Shown here: positions 9,481 through 19,800 of the stretch, one piece after another
Numbering within the stretch: the stretch's first letter is position 1
Layout of the letters: every line of letters starts with the position of its first letter
Source of the DNA: Paenibacillus assamensis DSM 18201
GTDB lineage: Bacteria > Bacillota > Bacilli > Paenibacillales > Paenibacillaceae
Length of the DNA: 64,000 bases
Direction: 5' to 3'
Assembly (NCBI RefSeq): GCF_000422445.1
Contig: NZ_KE383837.1
Coordinates: 1-64,000, forward strand
Program-made: the position numbers and the translations under genes
The notes under the pieces: generated by a model
What the model saw: the letters and a program-made list of their open reading frames with translations, nothing else
Told to the model about the DNA's origin: nothing
The model's database searches: none

Positions 9481-12400
9481 CTATAAATTGTTAAAGAAAT
9501 CCTCGATATCTTCTACTTCTTCCAATGACAACTTCGAATTGCCAAGATCGCTCGGAGTCAGCTCTGTGCCTTGTCGGCTAGCACAGTGCTCAACGATGGT
9601 CAACAGATGTCCATGGAATGATGTAATCAACTGTTGAATCTGTTCCGCATCATATTCGTAACGATTGTAATTGATTGCTGCAGCAAGCCGACCTCCTGTA
9701 ATCATGACTGTCATATCCAATACAGCCGGACGTCCAAAACGAGGACTAACCATCTCTCCCATCGCATATGGAGAGGCCAAAATACCAGCTTCCTCACGAG
9801 CAGTGTCAAATTGCCCCAAGTAATTGAAGTTAATCTCAGGATTTATCCGCCATTGAAGAGGCGCTGTCAACTCACGCGGAGTGATATATTTCAGAATGCC
9901 GTACCCCATCCCTTTACTTGGGATTTGCCGCAGTCTTTCTTTCACCTTTTTAATTCGATAGGAGAGCAGTTGTTGCTCATTCATTGCACCTGTTCCCGCT
10001 TCCATATCCAACAAAACGGGAAATGCCGATGTGAACCAACCTACTGTTCTGCCAAGCGCTATAGGGTGATGAAGCGGTTCCCTGCCGTGTCCTTCTAGCT
10101 GCAGCAACCATTTGTCTTCTCCCGTCCATTCCTGTAAAGCGAGGCCGAACGCGGTCAGCATAATATCGTTCATCTCCGTGTTGTAGGCATGATGAACCTG
10201 ATGTAACAGTTGTGTCGTCTGCTCCTCATCCAGCGTCACTACAACTTCATCACTATCAGCGACACCATTTGATGGACACGGCTTCCGACCCGGCAAAGGC
10301 TTACTATTTTCTGCCTCAAGTCCAAGCCAGTAATCTATTTCCCTAAGAAGCTCCTTAGAAACAGCATAAGCTTGCAGTTTTTGTGACCAAACTTGAAAGG
10401 ATTCCGTTTTGGCAGGAAGCTGGATTTCTCCTTCTCCTAAAACCTGATCATAGGCGTCTACCATATCCTCAAGCAAAATACGCCAAGACACTCCATCCAC
10501 TACTAAATGATGAACGATAATGAGCAAATGATCGCCTTTCCCAGTCCGATAAAGCGCTGCTTTGAAAAGAGGACCTTCTTCTGGGTTCATGCTCCGCTGT
10601 AACTTAGAGGACTGTTCCTCGATATAGTGACCTGGGTCATCCAATGCCATGAGATCATGAACATCAAATTGATACACATTCGGCTCATCCACATCACGAA
10701 GCCAACCATAGACTTCTCCCTCTTTTTTGCGGAACACCGCCCGTAACATATCATGATGCTGCGCTATATGGGACAGTACTTGCCCAAGTGCCGTTTCATT
10801 GAATCCATTCGGCTTATATAGCATGATGGATTGATTAAAATGGTGCAGCTCTTCTTGATGCTCCTCAAACAACCATTTCTGGACAGGAGTGAGCGCATAT
10901 TCACCTTGAACTGGTGATTGATCAACTTGCCTTTCGATTGTTCGAATATAAGTTGCCGCTTCTCGAATGGTCGGATTTTGGAACAAATCACGAACGTTCA
11001 ACTCCAAACCCTGAACCTGAAGTCGGGCTGTAAGTTGTATCGCCTTTATTGAATCTCCACCAAGTTCAAAGAAATGAGCATCTGTCCCGACGTCGACACA
11101 TCCAAGCACCTCTTGCCAAACAGCTGCGAGCACCTGTTCCATTACGGATTGGGCTTTTGTCAAGCTGCTGCTTGCCGCAGCCTGAACCATTTGTTCTGGC
11201 GCAGGAAGCGCCTTGCGATCTACCTTGTCGTTAGGTGTCAACGGCATTTTATCAAGCTGTATAAAATAACTTGGAATCATATAATTCGGGAGTGTTTCTG
11301 CTAGATGCTGCCTAATCGCGCTTACTATCACTTCTTCCACAGCGACATAATAGGCACACAAGTACAAATTGTCCTGCTCGTCTTCCCGATCAACGACTAC
11401 TGCTTCCCTAAGCTGAGGCAATGCTGTCAGACAAGCTTCTATCTCTCCAAGCTCGACGCGATAGCCACGAACTTTGATTTGATGGTCGATTCGGCCAATA
11501 TAAACTAAGTTGCCGTCTGGCAGCCAACATGCCAGATCACCTGTACGGTACATTCTGCGTGAACCATGAATCTCAGGTTGTATAAATTTCTCATCCGTCA
11601 GTTGCTGACGATTCAAATACCCTCGGGCTAGTGACTCACCCGCCACACACAATTCACCAGGAATGCCCATCGGCTGAAGTTGGCCAAGTTCATCCAAAAT
11701 ATAAACTTCCGTATTTGCAATTGGTCTGCCAATTGGTACCGTTTCAAGGTCAAAGGTTGATGGCTCAAACGGCCATACGCTTGTACACACGGTTGTCTCC
11801 GTTGGACCATAGCCATTGTAATAGTTAACTTGCGAGCTCCACTTCTTCACTAGCTTTGGTGAAATGGCTGATCCCGCGGAAATGAGTATGTGTAAACTCT
11901 TGATAGAATTCGGCTCAAGCTGCTGTAGATAAGTTGGGGGAAGTGTTGCTACTGTTACTCGTTCTTCATTCAAATAAGCAATAAATTGTGAGGGATTCAT
12001 GATGATATCTTTCGTAGGAATAACAAGACATGCTCCTGTCAATAGGGCCATCGATATTTCCCAGATAGAAGCATCAAACGAGCTGCTTGCGAACTGGATA
12101 ATACGATCTTCTCGCGTGATGTTCAGCTTCTGCTCAAAGTAAGACTTCAAATTCGCTAAACCTCGATGCTCTGCCATTACCCCTTTTGGCTTGCCTGTCG
12201 AACCAGACGTGTAAATAATATAGGCCAAGTCAGTCACAAGCGGAAAATGGATAGGAGACTCGTCCCAAAGATCAGTGTCTGTTTGCAGGGCTGTAGCATT
12301 TAATAGAATTACTTCTACATCACCATGTAGTGAAACAATCTCTTCTTTTCGTCGAGCAAGCACTAGTTTAGCCCCGCTGTCGCGAAGCATATGTTCAACA

Positions 12401-15400
12401 CGATCCCGCGGATATTCTGGATCGATTGGAACGAAGGCTGCCCCTGCCATCATAACCGATAATGCACCGATCACGGTTTCTGCACAATGTGAGCACATTA
12501 GTCCAATAATCTGTCCCCGGCCAATGCCTCTTGCATTCAAATCGGCGGCTGTCCGAGCTGCTTGCATGTAAAGCTGTCGATAAGACCACTCTCCATCACC
12601 GCTCCGTACTGCGATGCGCTCAGGTCCTGCCTCCACTTGCTCCCTGAACAAAACAGGAAATGAAGCATGTGACGGATATGGCAGTTGCGTCGCGTTAAAG
12701 CTTTGCAAGAGCCTCCTACGTTCAGCAGGTAATAATATATCCTCCTTACGAGCTTGTTTGTCCGGCTGCTCCGCCATCGCGCGTAGCGTCTCAATAAAGT
12801 AGCCGACCATTAACTTCAGCTGTCCTTGCAGTATGCGTGAAGTGTCGTAAATGATATGGGCAGCAAATTGTTGGAAAGTGTTCAGTATAGAAAAATCAAA
12901 TAAAGTGTTCGTTTTTTCCTGTCCCTGTACCGCCAATGTATCGTTTACTCGACTGAAATGATCCATCTCTTCATACACATGGAAATCAACAAAGTTAAAG
13001 ACGGTATCAAACAGTGGATTTTCATCTTGGGATGTATCGCCAATCGACTTCAAAATTTCATACAACGGTAGTCTTCCATAATGCCTCATGTTGACCAGCT
13101 TTTGTTCTATTCCACGAGCATAATCGCCCCATGTCATTCCGTGCTCCATACGCATACGAACTGGAACTGTATTTAAGAAGCAGCCAAGCAAGCGTTCGGC
13201 ATCGTCGCATACTGGGCGATTATTTTCAATGAGACCTACGATAAAGTCGTTTTCATAAGTCAGCATGTTAAGCATATATGCGTAGGCAGCAAAGCAGTAG
13301 GTTCTTAGACTAATTCCCTCCTGCTTCCCAACAGTCGCAAGACGGTGAAGAAGATCGACATCAAGTGCCAGCGTATAGGTTCCTTGTTGTTCCTGTGACT
13401 CCTCTTCCACTTTTAAATCGATCCATTCTGCACCAAGTATATCGTTCAAACCCTCTTCTGGGAGACTCGGCAAATGAAGACGTTTGTAGTCAGCCAATTC
13501 CTCCTTCCAAAAACCTTGGATAGAAGAGTCCTGTTTGAGTGCCCACTGCTCTGCCACATAAGCACGATAATCACTGCGGAGTGGCTCCGGCTTATAGGCA
13601 GGGTCCACTTTAAGTCTAAAATACGTGTTGGAAAGCTCCGTTATAAATGAAGCATTACTCCATCCATCCAAAATAGCGTGATGGAAAATCCAGCACATGC
13701 AAAACTGATCGGCAGCCGTTTTAAATAACTTAATTCTCCATAGCGGGGCTTCGCTCACTACAAATGGTTTCATAAGATCATGATCTAGAACTTGACGAAT
13801 TCGCTCTTCCTGCTCAGCGCGCTGCAATTCACTCACATCTGCCCATTCTACGTCAGGCTGAACCTCTCGGCGAATGATTTGCATAGGCGTATCAAAATTA
13901 CGCAGGTTGAAGCTCGCTCGGAAAATACTATGTTTGTCCACCAACAACCGAAGAGCCTTTAAAAATGTTTCGAATTCAAAACGGTCATCCGAGAAATGAT
14001 AGATGAATTGGTCATGATACATCCCTTCTCCACTATGCATCATCGCGTAATAAACCATTCCACGCTCAATATCACTCATAGGATATAAATCCTCAACATT
14101 TTCAGGCAAAAATGCGCGCAGCGTCGGGTCGTCGAAAATTCGTTGCTTAAGCTTATTTAGTTCCTGTTCAGCCCATTTTACTGATGGAGCACCCCCAAAT
14201 GCAGCGGTTGAATCAACATTTTCCTTGTTCTCCATTAGGGATGCCAATGCCGTATTGCTATCCAACTGCTCTTGCAGAATGAAAGCAAATTCAGCCACCG
14301 ATTGATGCAAATATAAGTCTTTCATTTGCAGTTGAACCTGAAAGTCACGATTAACCCTGTTAATCAGCGAAATGGCTGAAATGGAGTCTCCTCCTAAATG
14401 GAAGAAGCTGCTTGTAACTCCCGCCTTCTTAGTTCCAGCTACCTCAGCCCAAAGTACTGCAAGCCTTGCTTCTAAATCATTACGCGGGTCAACCTGCTCG
14501 TCCGTCGACTCAATGCCAAGTGGCTCTGGCAACGCCTTCCGATCCACTTTTCCGTTTACGGTCATCGGAATTTCGCCAATTTGAATCATATGGGCTGGGA
14601 TCATATACGACGGCAGCAGTCCCGCTAAATAATCTCTTAGTTCAGGCGCTGACATTCGCTCATCAGCCGTATAGTACGCGCAAATGTCAGGCTGCCCCCG
14701 GTCATTTCGGGTCAGCACAACTACCTTATTTACAGAAGGATGCTGCAGCAGTCGGTTTTCAATTTCACCTAGCTCAATTCGATAGCCGCGAATTTTCACC
14801 TGATGATCCAGCCTGCCCAAATATTCAATATCACCATTAGGAAGCATTCTTGCTAAATCACCTGAACGATATAGTCTTTCACCAAGTCGAAGCGGATTGT
14901 TCACGAATCGCTCGGCAGTCAACTCTGGTTGATTCAAATATCCTCTGGCAACGCCAAGCCCGCCTACACATAATTCACCAGCCATCCCTACAGGAAGCAA
15001 GTTAAGATACTCGTCCATAATGTAGGCCGTAAGTGTCGGAATGGGTTTACCTATATTGCTGCGAGACGTTCCTACATCTACATCTGCGAGCTCCTTAAAC
15101 GTTACATGTACCGTTGTTTCTGTTATACCATACATATTTACAAGACGAGTACACGAATAACTTTCTTTCCACGGCTGAAGGAGCTTCGGATTAAGCGCCT
15201 CGCCGCCAAAAATAACGTATCTAACTTGAAGGGGCGGAGCTTTCTTATGCGCAGCATTATTAATCTGATCCACGAGCCGATAAAAAGCTGAAGGAGTTTG
15301 ATTAAGAACGGTCACTTTTTGACGTTCGAGCAGTTGTAGAAATGCCGTAGGATCCTGAGCATCTTCTCTGCTTACTACTACTAGCTTCCCACCGTACAAC

Positions 15401-16836
15401 AGTGCTCCGTACATTTCCCAGACGGAGAAATCAAAACAGAAGGAATGAAACATGGTCCACACGTCATGTTCATTAAAAGCAAATGGAAAACGGTCGTTAA
15501 ACAGAAGCCGTACAACATTTCGATGTTCGATCATAACCCCTTTGGGCTTGCCCGTTGTACCTGAGGTATAGATGACATAAGCCAAGTCTTCCGGTTTGCT
15601 GGTTTCATCCCATTCATGTTGTGCCGTATTTCGAAGTTCTTGGATGTGTTCTGGCGCATCTATTTCGATTATCGTTAATCGTTCTCCTGCGAAACGAAAC
15701 TGTTCCTTCAAGTGGCGCTGTGTGACGAGTACTTCTGCACCGCTATCCTCCAACGTGTAGGCAATCCGATCGACCGGATAGTCAGGATCTATCGGAACAT
15801 ACGCACCGCCAGCTTTTAGGATCGCCAGTGCCGTAATCACCATATTCATGGATCTGTCCAGAACGACAGCGACTAGTCGATTACGGGAAATACCAAGACT
15901 CCGCAGTTTAACCGCTAATTGATCCGATTGAATATCCAACTCACGGTAGGTCATCTCTCTATCTCCAAATTGAACGGCAGTTCGCTCTGGGTACTGTACC
16001 GCCTGTTTTTTAAACAAGCCGTGAATCGTTGCCGATGTAGGGTACCCGACATTGCTTTCACGCCACTGCTGATGCTGTCGCATTTTATCTTCCACCGTGA
16101 CGAGTTCAACAGCAGCAAGTGACTGGTCAGGAGCGGCAATCCCCCCCTCAAGTAATAGCTGCAGTTGCACTGCGATTCGATCTATAGTCTCTTTATCGTA
16201 CATCGTACTATTAAATGAGACTTCCATTAGCAAATCTTCCACACTAGATGCATGGAAGCGAACATGCAAATCCGTTTTTTCACCCTCCGGTAGTTCCTGA
16301 TGAATGGAATGCAGGGAAGTAACGGTATGGAAATACTGCTCCGCACCCCAAGGCTGCTGCTTGTATACAGCAATCGCCGCAAACGGCAAGCTCTGGTACC
16401 TATCCGCCTCCATAACTAGTTCCTTCATTCGGCCCAACAAACTTTTTAAGCTGTCGTCTTGCTCCATGATCGCCCGCAGTGCAAGCAAATGACCTTCATT
16501 GTCTGCTGCTTGCGCTTGGCGAAATACCGGCATACCAATAGTCAGTTCGTCATTGCCCGTATGCTTGTACAGCAAGTAAACAACACCCGCCGTCAATATC
16601 ATGTACAAGCCTGCTTGTGAACCACCACATAATTCATTGATCCGCTTGGAAAGATGTGAGTCGAAATGATATCGCTCGGACTTCATTTGTACAGTCCCAA
16701 CCTCTTCATAAGAGTCGTTGGGGAATTTCCCGAACTGCAATTCTCCTTCCAATTGGTTAAGCCAGTAATTTCTTTCCGCTTCAAACCTAGAATCGGAAAG
16801 CATTACATTGTACGCAAGTCGATCCATTACGCTCAT
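9481..16836 (-). CDS. NRPS-6: half-C-A(Thr)-T-C*-A(Phe)-T-E, two modules with a truncated N-terminal C domain
   Basis: A 2451-residue synthetase predicted to add Thr (possibly modified) and then D-Phe. Residues 1-250 match only the C-terminal lobe of a C domain: the lobe-start YW at 24-25, a TIGMPVFR strand and VMEADRYQSLPF. The N-terminal lobe with HHxxxDG is absent. Next come A1 (near 426; pocket D-F-W-N-I-G-M-V-H, Thr), T1 (GGDSIS, Ser near 818), and an atypical C domain (C*) with YPMSDIERGM, a YHDQ motif and HHAILDGWS near 1053. Then follow A2 (near 1545; pocket D-A-W-T-I-A-G-V-C, Phe), T2 (GGDSIK near 1929) and E (HHLVVDGVSW near 2111), with a donor-type tail ending SLEEVEDIEDFFNNL. The ATG at 16836 follows AAGGAGG by 5 nt; an in-frame ATG at 16872 lacks a ribosome site. 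The upstream partner NRPS-5 ends in a complete C domain, so this half-C is not its missing piece. A2 has NDK instead of NGK in core motif A10, keeping the catalytic Lys. Confidence 0.97.
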   Translation of the reverse strand: MSVMDRLAYNVMLSDSRFEAERNYWLNQLEGELQFGKFPNDSYEEVGTVQMKSERYHFDSHLSKRINELCGGSQAGLYMILTAGVVYLLYKHTGNDELTIGMPVFRQAQAADNEGHLLALRAIMEQDDSLKSLLGRMKELVMEADRYQSLPFAAIAVYKQQPWGAEQYFHTVTSLHSIHQELPEGEKTDLHVRFHASSVEDLLMEVSFNSTMYDKETIDRIAVQLQLLLEGGIAAPDQSLAAVELVTVEDKMRQHQQWRESNVGYPTSATIHGLFKKQAVQYPERTAVQFGDREMTYRELDIQSDQLAVKLRSLGISRNRLVAVVLDRSMNMVITALAILKAGGAYVPIDPDYPVDRIAYTLEDSGAEVLVTQRHLKEQFRFAGERLTIIEIDAPEHIQELRNTAQHEWDETSKPEDLAYVIYTSGTTGKPKGVMIEHRNVVRLLFNDRFPFAFNEHDVWTMFHSFCFDFSVWEMYGALLYGGKLVVVSREDAQDPTAFLQLLERQKVTVLNQTPSAFYRLVDQINNAAHKKAPPLQVRYVIFGGEALNPKLLQPWKESYSCTRLVNMYGITETTVHVTFKELADVDVGTSRSNIGKPIPTLTAYIMDEYLNLLPVGMAGELCVGGLGVARGYLNQPELTAERFVNNPLRLGERLYRSGDLARMLPNGDIEYLGRLDHQVKIRGYRIELGEIENRLLQHPSVNKVVVLTRNDRGQPDICAYYTADERMSAPELRDYLAGLLPSYMIPAHMIQIGEIPMTVNGKVDRKALPEPLGIESTDEQVDPRNDLEARLAVLWAEVAGTKKAGVTSSFFHLGGDSISAISLINRVNRDFQVQLQMKDLYLHQSVAEFAFILQEQLDSNTALASLMENKENVDSTAAFGGAPSVKWAEQELNKLKQRIFDDPTLRAFLPENVEDLYPMSDIERGMVYYAMMHSGEGMYHDQFIYHFSDDRFEFETFLKALRLLVDKHSIFRASFNLRNFDTPMQIIRREVQPDVEWADVSELQRAEQEERIRQVLDHDLMKPFVVSEAPLWRIKLFKTAADQFCMCWIFHHAILDGWSNASFITELSNTYFRLKVDPAYKPEPLRSDYRAYVAEQWALKQDSSIQGFWKEELADYKRLHLPSLPEEGLNDILGAEWIDLKVEEESQEQQGTYTLALDVDLLHRLATVGKQEGISLRTYCFAAYAYMLNMLTYENDFIVGLIENNRPVCDDAERLLGCFLNTVPVRMRMEHGMTWGDYARGIEQKLVNMRHYGRLPLYEILKSIGDTSQDENPLFDTVFNFVDFHVYEEMDHFSRVNDTLAVQGQEKTNTLFDFSILNTFQQFAAHIIYDTSRILQGQLKLMVGYFIETLRAMAEQPDKQARKEDILLPAERRRLLQSFNATQLPYPSHASFPVLFREQVEAGPERIAVRSGDGEWSYRQLYMQAARTAADLNARGIGRGQIIGLMCSHCAETVIGALSVMMAGAAFVPIDPEYPRDRVEHMLRDSGAKLVLARRKEEIVSLHGDVEVILLNATALQTDTDLWDESPIHFPLVTDLAYIIYTSGSTGKPKGVMAEHRGLANLKSYFEQKLNITREDRIIQFASSSFDASIWEISMALLTGACLVIPTKDIIMNPSQFIAYLNEERVTVATLPPTYLQQLEPNSIKSLHILISAGSAISPKLVKKWSSQVNYYNGYGPTETTVCTSVWPFEPSTFDLETVPIGRPIANTEVYILDELGQLQPMGIPGELCVAGESLARGYLNRQQLTDEKFIQPEIHGSRRMYRTGDLACWLPDGNLVYIGRIDHQIKVRGYRVELGEIEACLTALPQLREAVVVDREDEQDNLYLCAYYVAVEEVIVSAIRQHLAETLPNYMIPSYFIQLDKMPLTPNDKVDRKALPAPEQMVQAAASSSLTKAQSVMEQVLAAVWQEVLGCVDVGTDAHFFELGGDSIKAIQLTARLQVQGLELNVRDLFQNPTIREAATYIRTIERQVDQSPVQGEYALTPVQKWLFEEHQEELHHFNQSIMLYKPNGFNETALGQVLSHIAQHHDMLRAVFRKKEGEVYGWLRDVDEPNVYQFDVHDLMALDDPGHYIEEQSSKLQRSMNPEEGPLFKAALYRTGKGDHLLIIVHHLVVDGVSWRILLEDMVDAYDQVLGEGEIQLPAKTESFQVWSQKLQAYAVSKELLREIDYWLGLEAENSKPLPGRKPCPSNGVADSDEVVVTLDEEQTTQLLHQVHHAYNTEMNDIMLTAFGLALQEWTGEDKWLLQLEGHGREPLHHPIALGRTVGWFTSAFPVLLDMEAGTGAMNEQQLLSYRIKKVKERLRQIPSKGMGYGILKYITPRELTAPLQWRINPEINFNYLGQFDTAREEAGILASPYAMGEMVSPRFGRPAVLDMTVMITGGRLAAAINYNRYEYDAEQIQQLITSFHGHLLTIVEHCASRQGTELTPSDLGNSKLSLEEVEDIEDFFNNL
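16087..16836 (-). other. Half condensation domain (C-terminal lobe only) at the NRPS-6 N-terminus
   Basis: About 250 residues align with the second half of an ordinary C domain, from the conserved YW at the lobe boundary to the C-A linker. No HHxxxDG is present, so it should not condense by itself. The same arrangement begins NRPS-4, with related but clearly diverged sequence (both have VMEAD-x-Y-x-x-x-PF). Keeping the fold in two copies suggests a structural or docking role. That role is inference. Confidence 0.85.
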
Positions 16837-16841
16837 GTCTG

Positions 16842-16848
16842 CCTCCTT
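16842..16848 (-). promoter_or_regulatory. Ribosome binding site deciding the NRPS-6 start
   Basis: AAGGAGG on the minus strand lies 5 nt before the ATG at 16836. The in-frame ATG at 16872 has only AT-rich sequence upstream and would place this site inside the coding region. Confidence 0.8.
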
Positions 16849-16887
16849 ACCGATTGGCTTTTTACCTACCATTTAATAATTTTGTGC

Positions 16888-19800
16888 CTAGAACTGGAAC
16901 AAGACATCCTCCGTCAGAGTCTGATTGATTATGCCTGTCGATCGTGCTCCCGTTAAAGAAACAGCGCCAATCTTCCTATTTGAGTCGCTACAAACCTGCT
17001 CCAAAATAGCGATGTAATCCCCGTGCATCGTCTCAATCGTAAGTTCTTTAAACAATGAAGCGGCATATTCCCAACTTACGTGCAATTCTCCTTCGTGCTC
17101 CAACACTTGCAGCGTCAAATCAAATTTGGAGATGCCTATGTCATGTGACAACGGCTCAATAACTAGCCCATTGATAGAACGAGATCCCCTATCCATATTC
17201 TGCAGTACGAAGACGACATCGATCAGCGGACTTCGATCCGCTCGCCGCGGAAGTTTCAATGCTTTAACCAGTTCCTCGAAAGGATAATCCTGACGTTCTA
17301 ATGCGTTGATCGTATGATTTTTCACCTCTTTGAGCAGTTGGTCAAAAGCTTTCCCACCTGACGGATGGCTGCGAATCACGATGGTGTTCACGAACATGCC
17401 GATAACAGACGCTAGGTCATCATTCGTTCTCCCTGCTACTGGTGAACCGATAATAATATCCTCTTGACCGGTATAGCGATGCAGCAAGACGTGCAGGCAA
17501 GTAAGCAGTAGCATATACAGTGTTGTATGATGTGCTGCTGCTGCCTGATTTGCCGCTTCTGTTAATTCCGGCCCAATAACCATATCCACCCGTGCGCCCC
17601 GAAAATCCTGTACGGGCGGTCGCTCATAATCTGTTGGTAACTCAAGGCGAGGCAGTGTACCAGAAAGCGCCCCGAGCCAGTAATTCCTTTTCCGCCTGTA
17701 TGCTTCCAGTGCAATCTGACCTTGCTGCCATTCCGAATAATCCTTGTACCCAATCTTTATAGGTTCAAGCGGCATTCCCTTATACAGCGCTACAAGTTCA
17801 TCCATGAAAATACTTAACGATGTCCCGTCTGAGATGACATGATGCATATCGCACATGAATAAATAGCGGTCCTCCTGCCACTGAACGAGCTCTACTCGCA
17901 GCAATGGAGGACGCGACACATCGAACGGTTGGACGAAGGACACAAACAGCTCCCGCAATTTATCTTCCACTTGCTCCTCATCCGCTGCAAAATGAATCTT
18001 CCTAAACTCGAGTTCAATGGTGCCGTTCGAATGAATGCGCTGCACTGGCCCTTGATCCATAAAGTGAAAGGATGTTCGGAACGCTTCATGACGATCCACA
18101 ATCCGTGCCAGCGCTTGGCGGAAACGATTTATATCTAGTTTCCCGCGAATCAGTAGAGCGATCGGTATGTTGTACACATGACTTTCACCTATATATTGCT
18201 GGACTGAAAGTAGAGAACGTTGAGCACCAGAAACAGCATAATACTCTTTCTCATTAGCTGGTAGAATGGCTCCTGCATGGTTGGCAGCAGAAGAAGCAGA
18301 ATGAAGGATCTGCGCCATCTGGTGCAGTTGCGGTGCAGCAAAGACAGCTGGTACGGACAACTCTGCTTGAAACTCTTTTTGCACTCTCGCAATAAGCTGC
18401 GTGATTTTTAGTGAGTGTCCACCTAGTGCGAAGAAATCGTCATTTTTGCCGACCGATTCCACTCGAAGCAGCTCTCGCCAAATTGCAGCCAGCCCAATCT
18501 CCGTCTCTCCTTGCGGTTCTTCATAAGCAGCATGATGCGATAGCCATTCAGATGGCTCAGGCAGTAAGCTTGCATCAATCTTGCCGTTACGGTTTAACGG
18601 CAGCCGCTCCACATTTATAAAACCACTAGGTATCATATGGGTTGGCAGTGATTCTTTCAAGAATACCCTAAGCTCTGCAGCGGAAAGTTGGTCGGAAGCT
18701 ACGAAATAGGCAATTAGATCATTGTCAACATCTTCATTTTTCCGGACGATCACAACCGCTTCACATACAACCGGATGCTGAAGCAGATGATGCACAATTT
18801 CACTCGTTTCAATACGGTGACCTCGAATTTTCACCTGTTTATCCATACGTCCCATGTAAGCCAGCCTTCCATCAGGCAGCCAATGTGCCAAGTCACCTGT
18901 ACGATACATCATTTGACCAGGGCGAAACGGATCTTCTACAAACTTTTCTCGAGTTAGATCGGGGTTATTCAAATATCCGAGCGCCACGCCTTCACCGCCG
19001 ACGCATAACTCGCCTGTTATCCCAATAGGCTGTAATTGTAACCCTTCAGCCAAGACGTAAGCAGTCGAGTTGCTAATCGGATAGCCAATCGGGATAGACG
19101 CTCGATCATCACTGCACACACGGCCGCAAACCGAAAATGTCGTATTCTCCGTCGGCCCATAGCCGTTAATGACAGTTAACTCCGGGCAGCAATCCATTAC
19201 ACGATGTACATGCACTGGAGACAATGCATCTCCACCTACAATTAGTTGTTCCATGCCTCGAAACATCGTTGGATTGAAGCTGGATAACTGATTAAATAAG
19301 GGCGATGTCAGCCACATTGTCGTGATGCCGCTGGAATGTATGGTTTGCTCGAGTTTGTGAGCATTCAAGATGACTGCTTCATCTACAATGTACAGCGCCA
19401 TTCCGTTCAACAAAGCTCCCCATACTTCGAAGGTACAAGCATCAAAAGCTACAGCACCGGTTTGTAAAATTCGCCCGCCAGGACGGAATTCCGCATAATT
19501 CGTATTTTTCACAAGACGAACTACGCTGCGGTGCCCAACCATGACCCCTTTGGGCTTACCGGTTGAACCTGAGGTGTACATGACATAAGCCATGTTGGTC
19601 GGATGATTAATGGTAACTAGCGGCAAGTGTGAATGATTAGAACAATCTTCAGCCAACAGAGATATAATGTCTATGTTATAACCAGGCTCTTCTCTACCGT
19701 ACAAGTCAGCTATTTGCTGACGATCCAATGAACTGTGCACCAGTACGATAGGAGTGCCGCTATCTTGCAGCATATAGCGTACACGCTCTTCCGGATAAGC

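Noticed and set aside
16837-16872. Longer NRPS-6 start at an in-frame ATG (16872)
   Set aside because: Upstream sequence is AT-rich without a ribosome site, while AAGGAGG lies 5 nt before the ATG at 16836.
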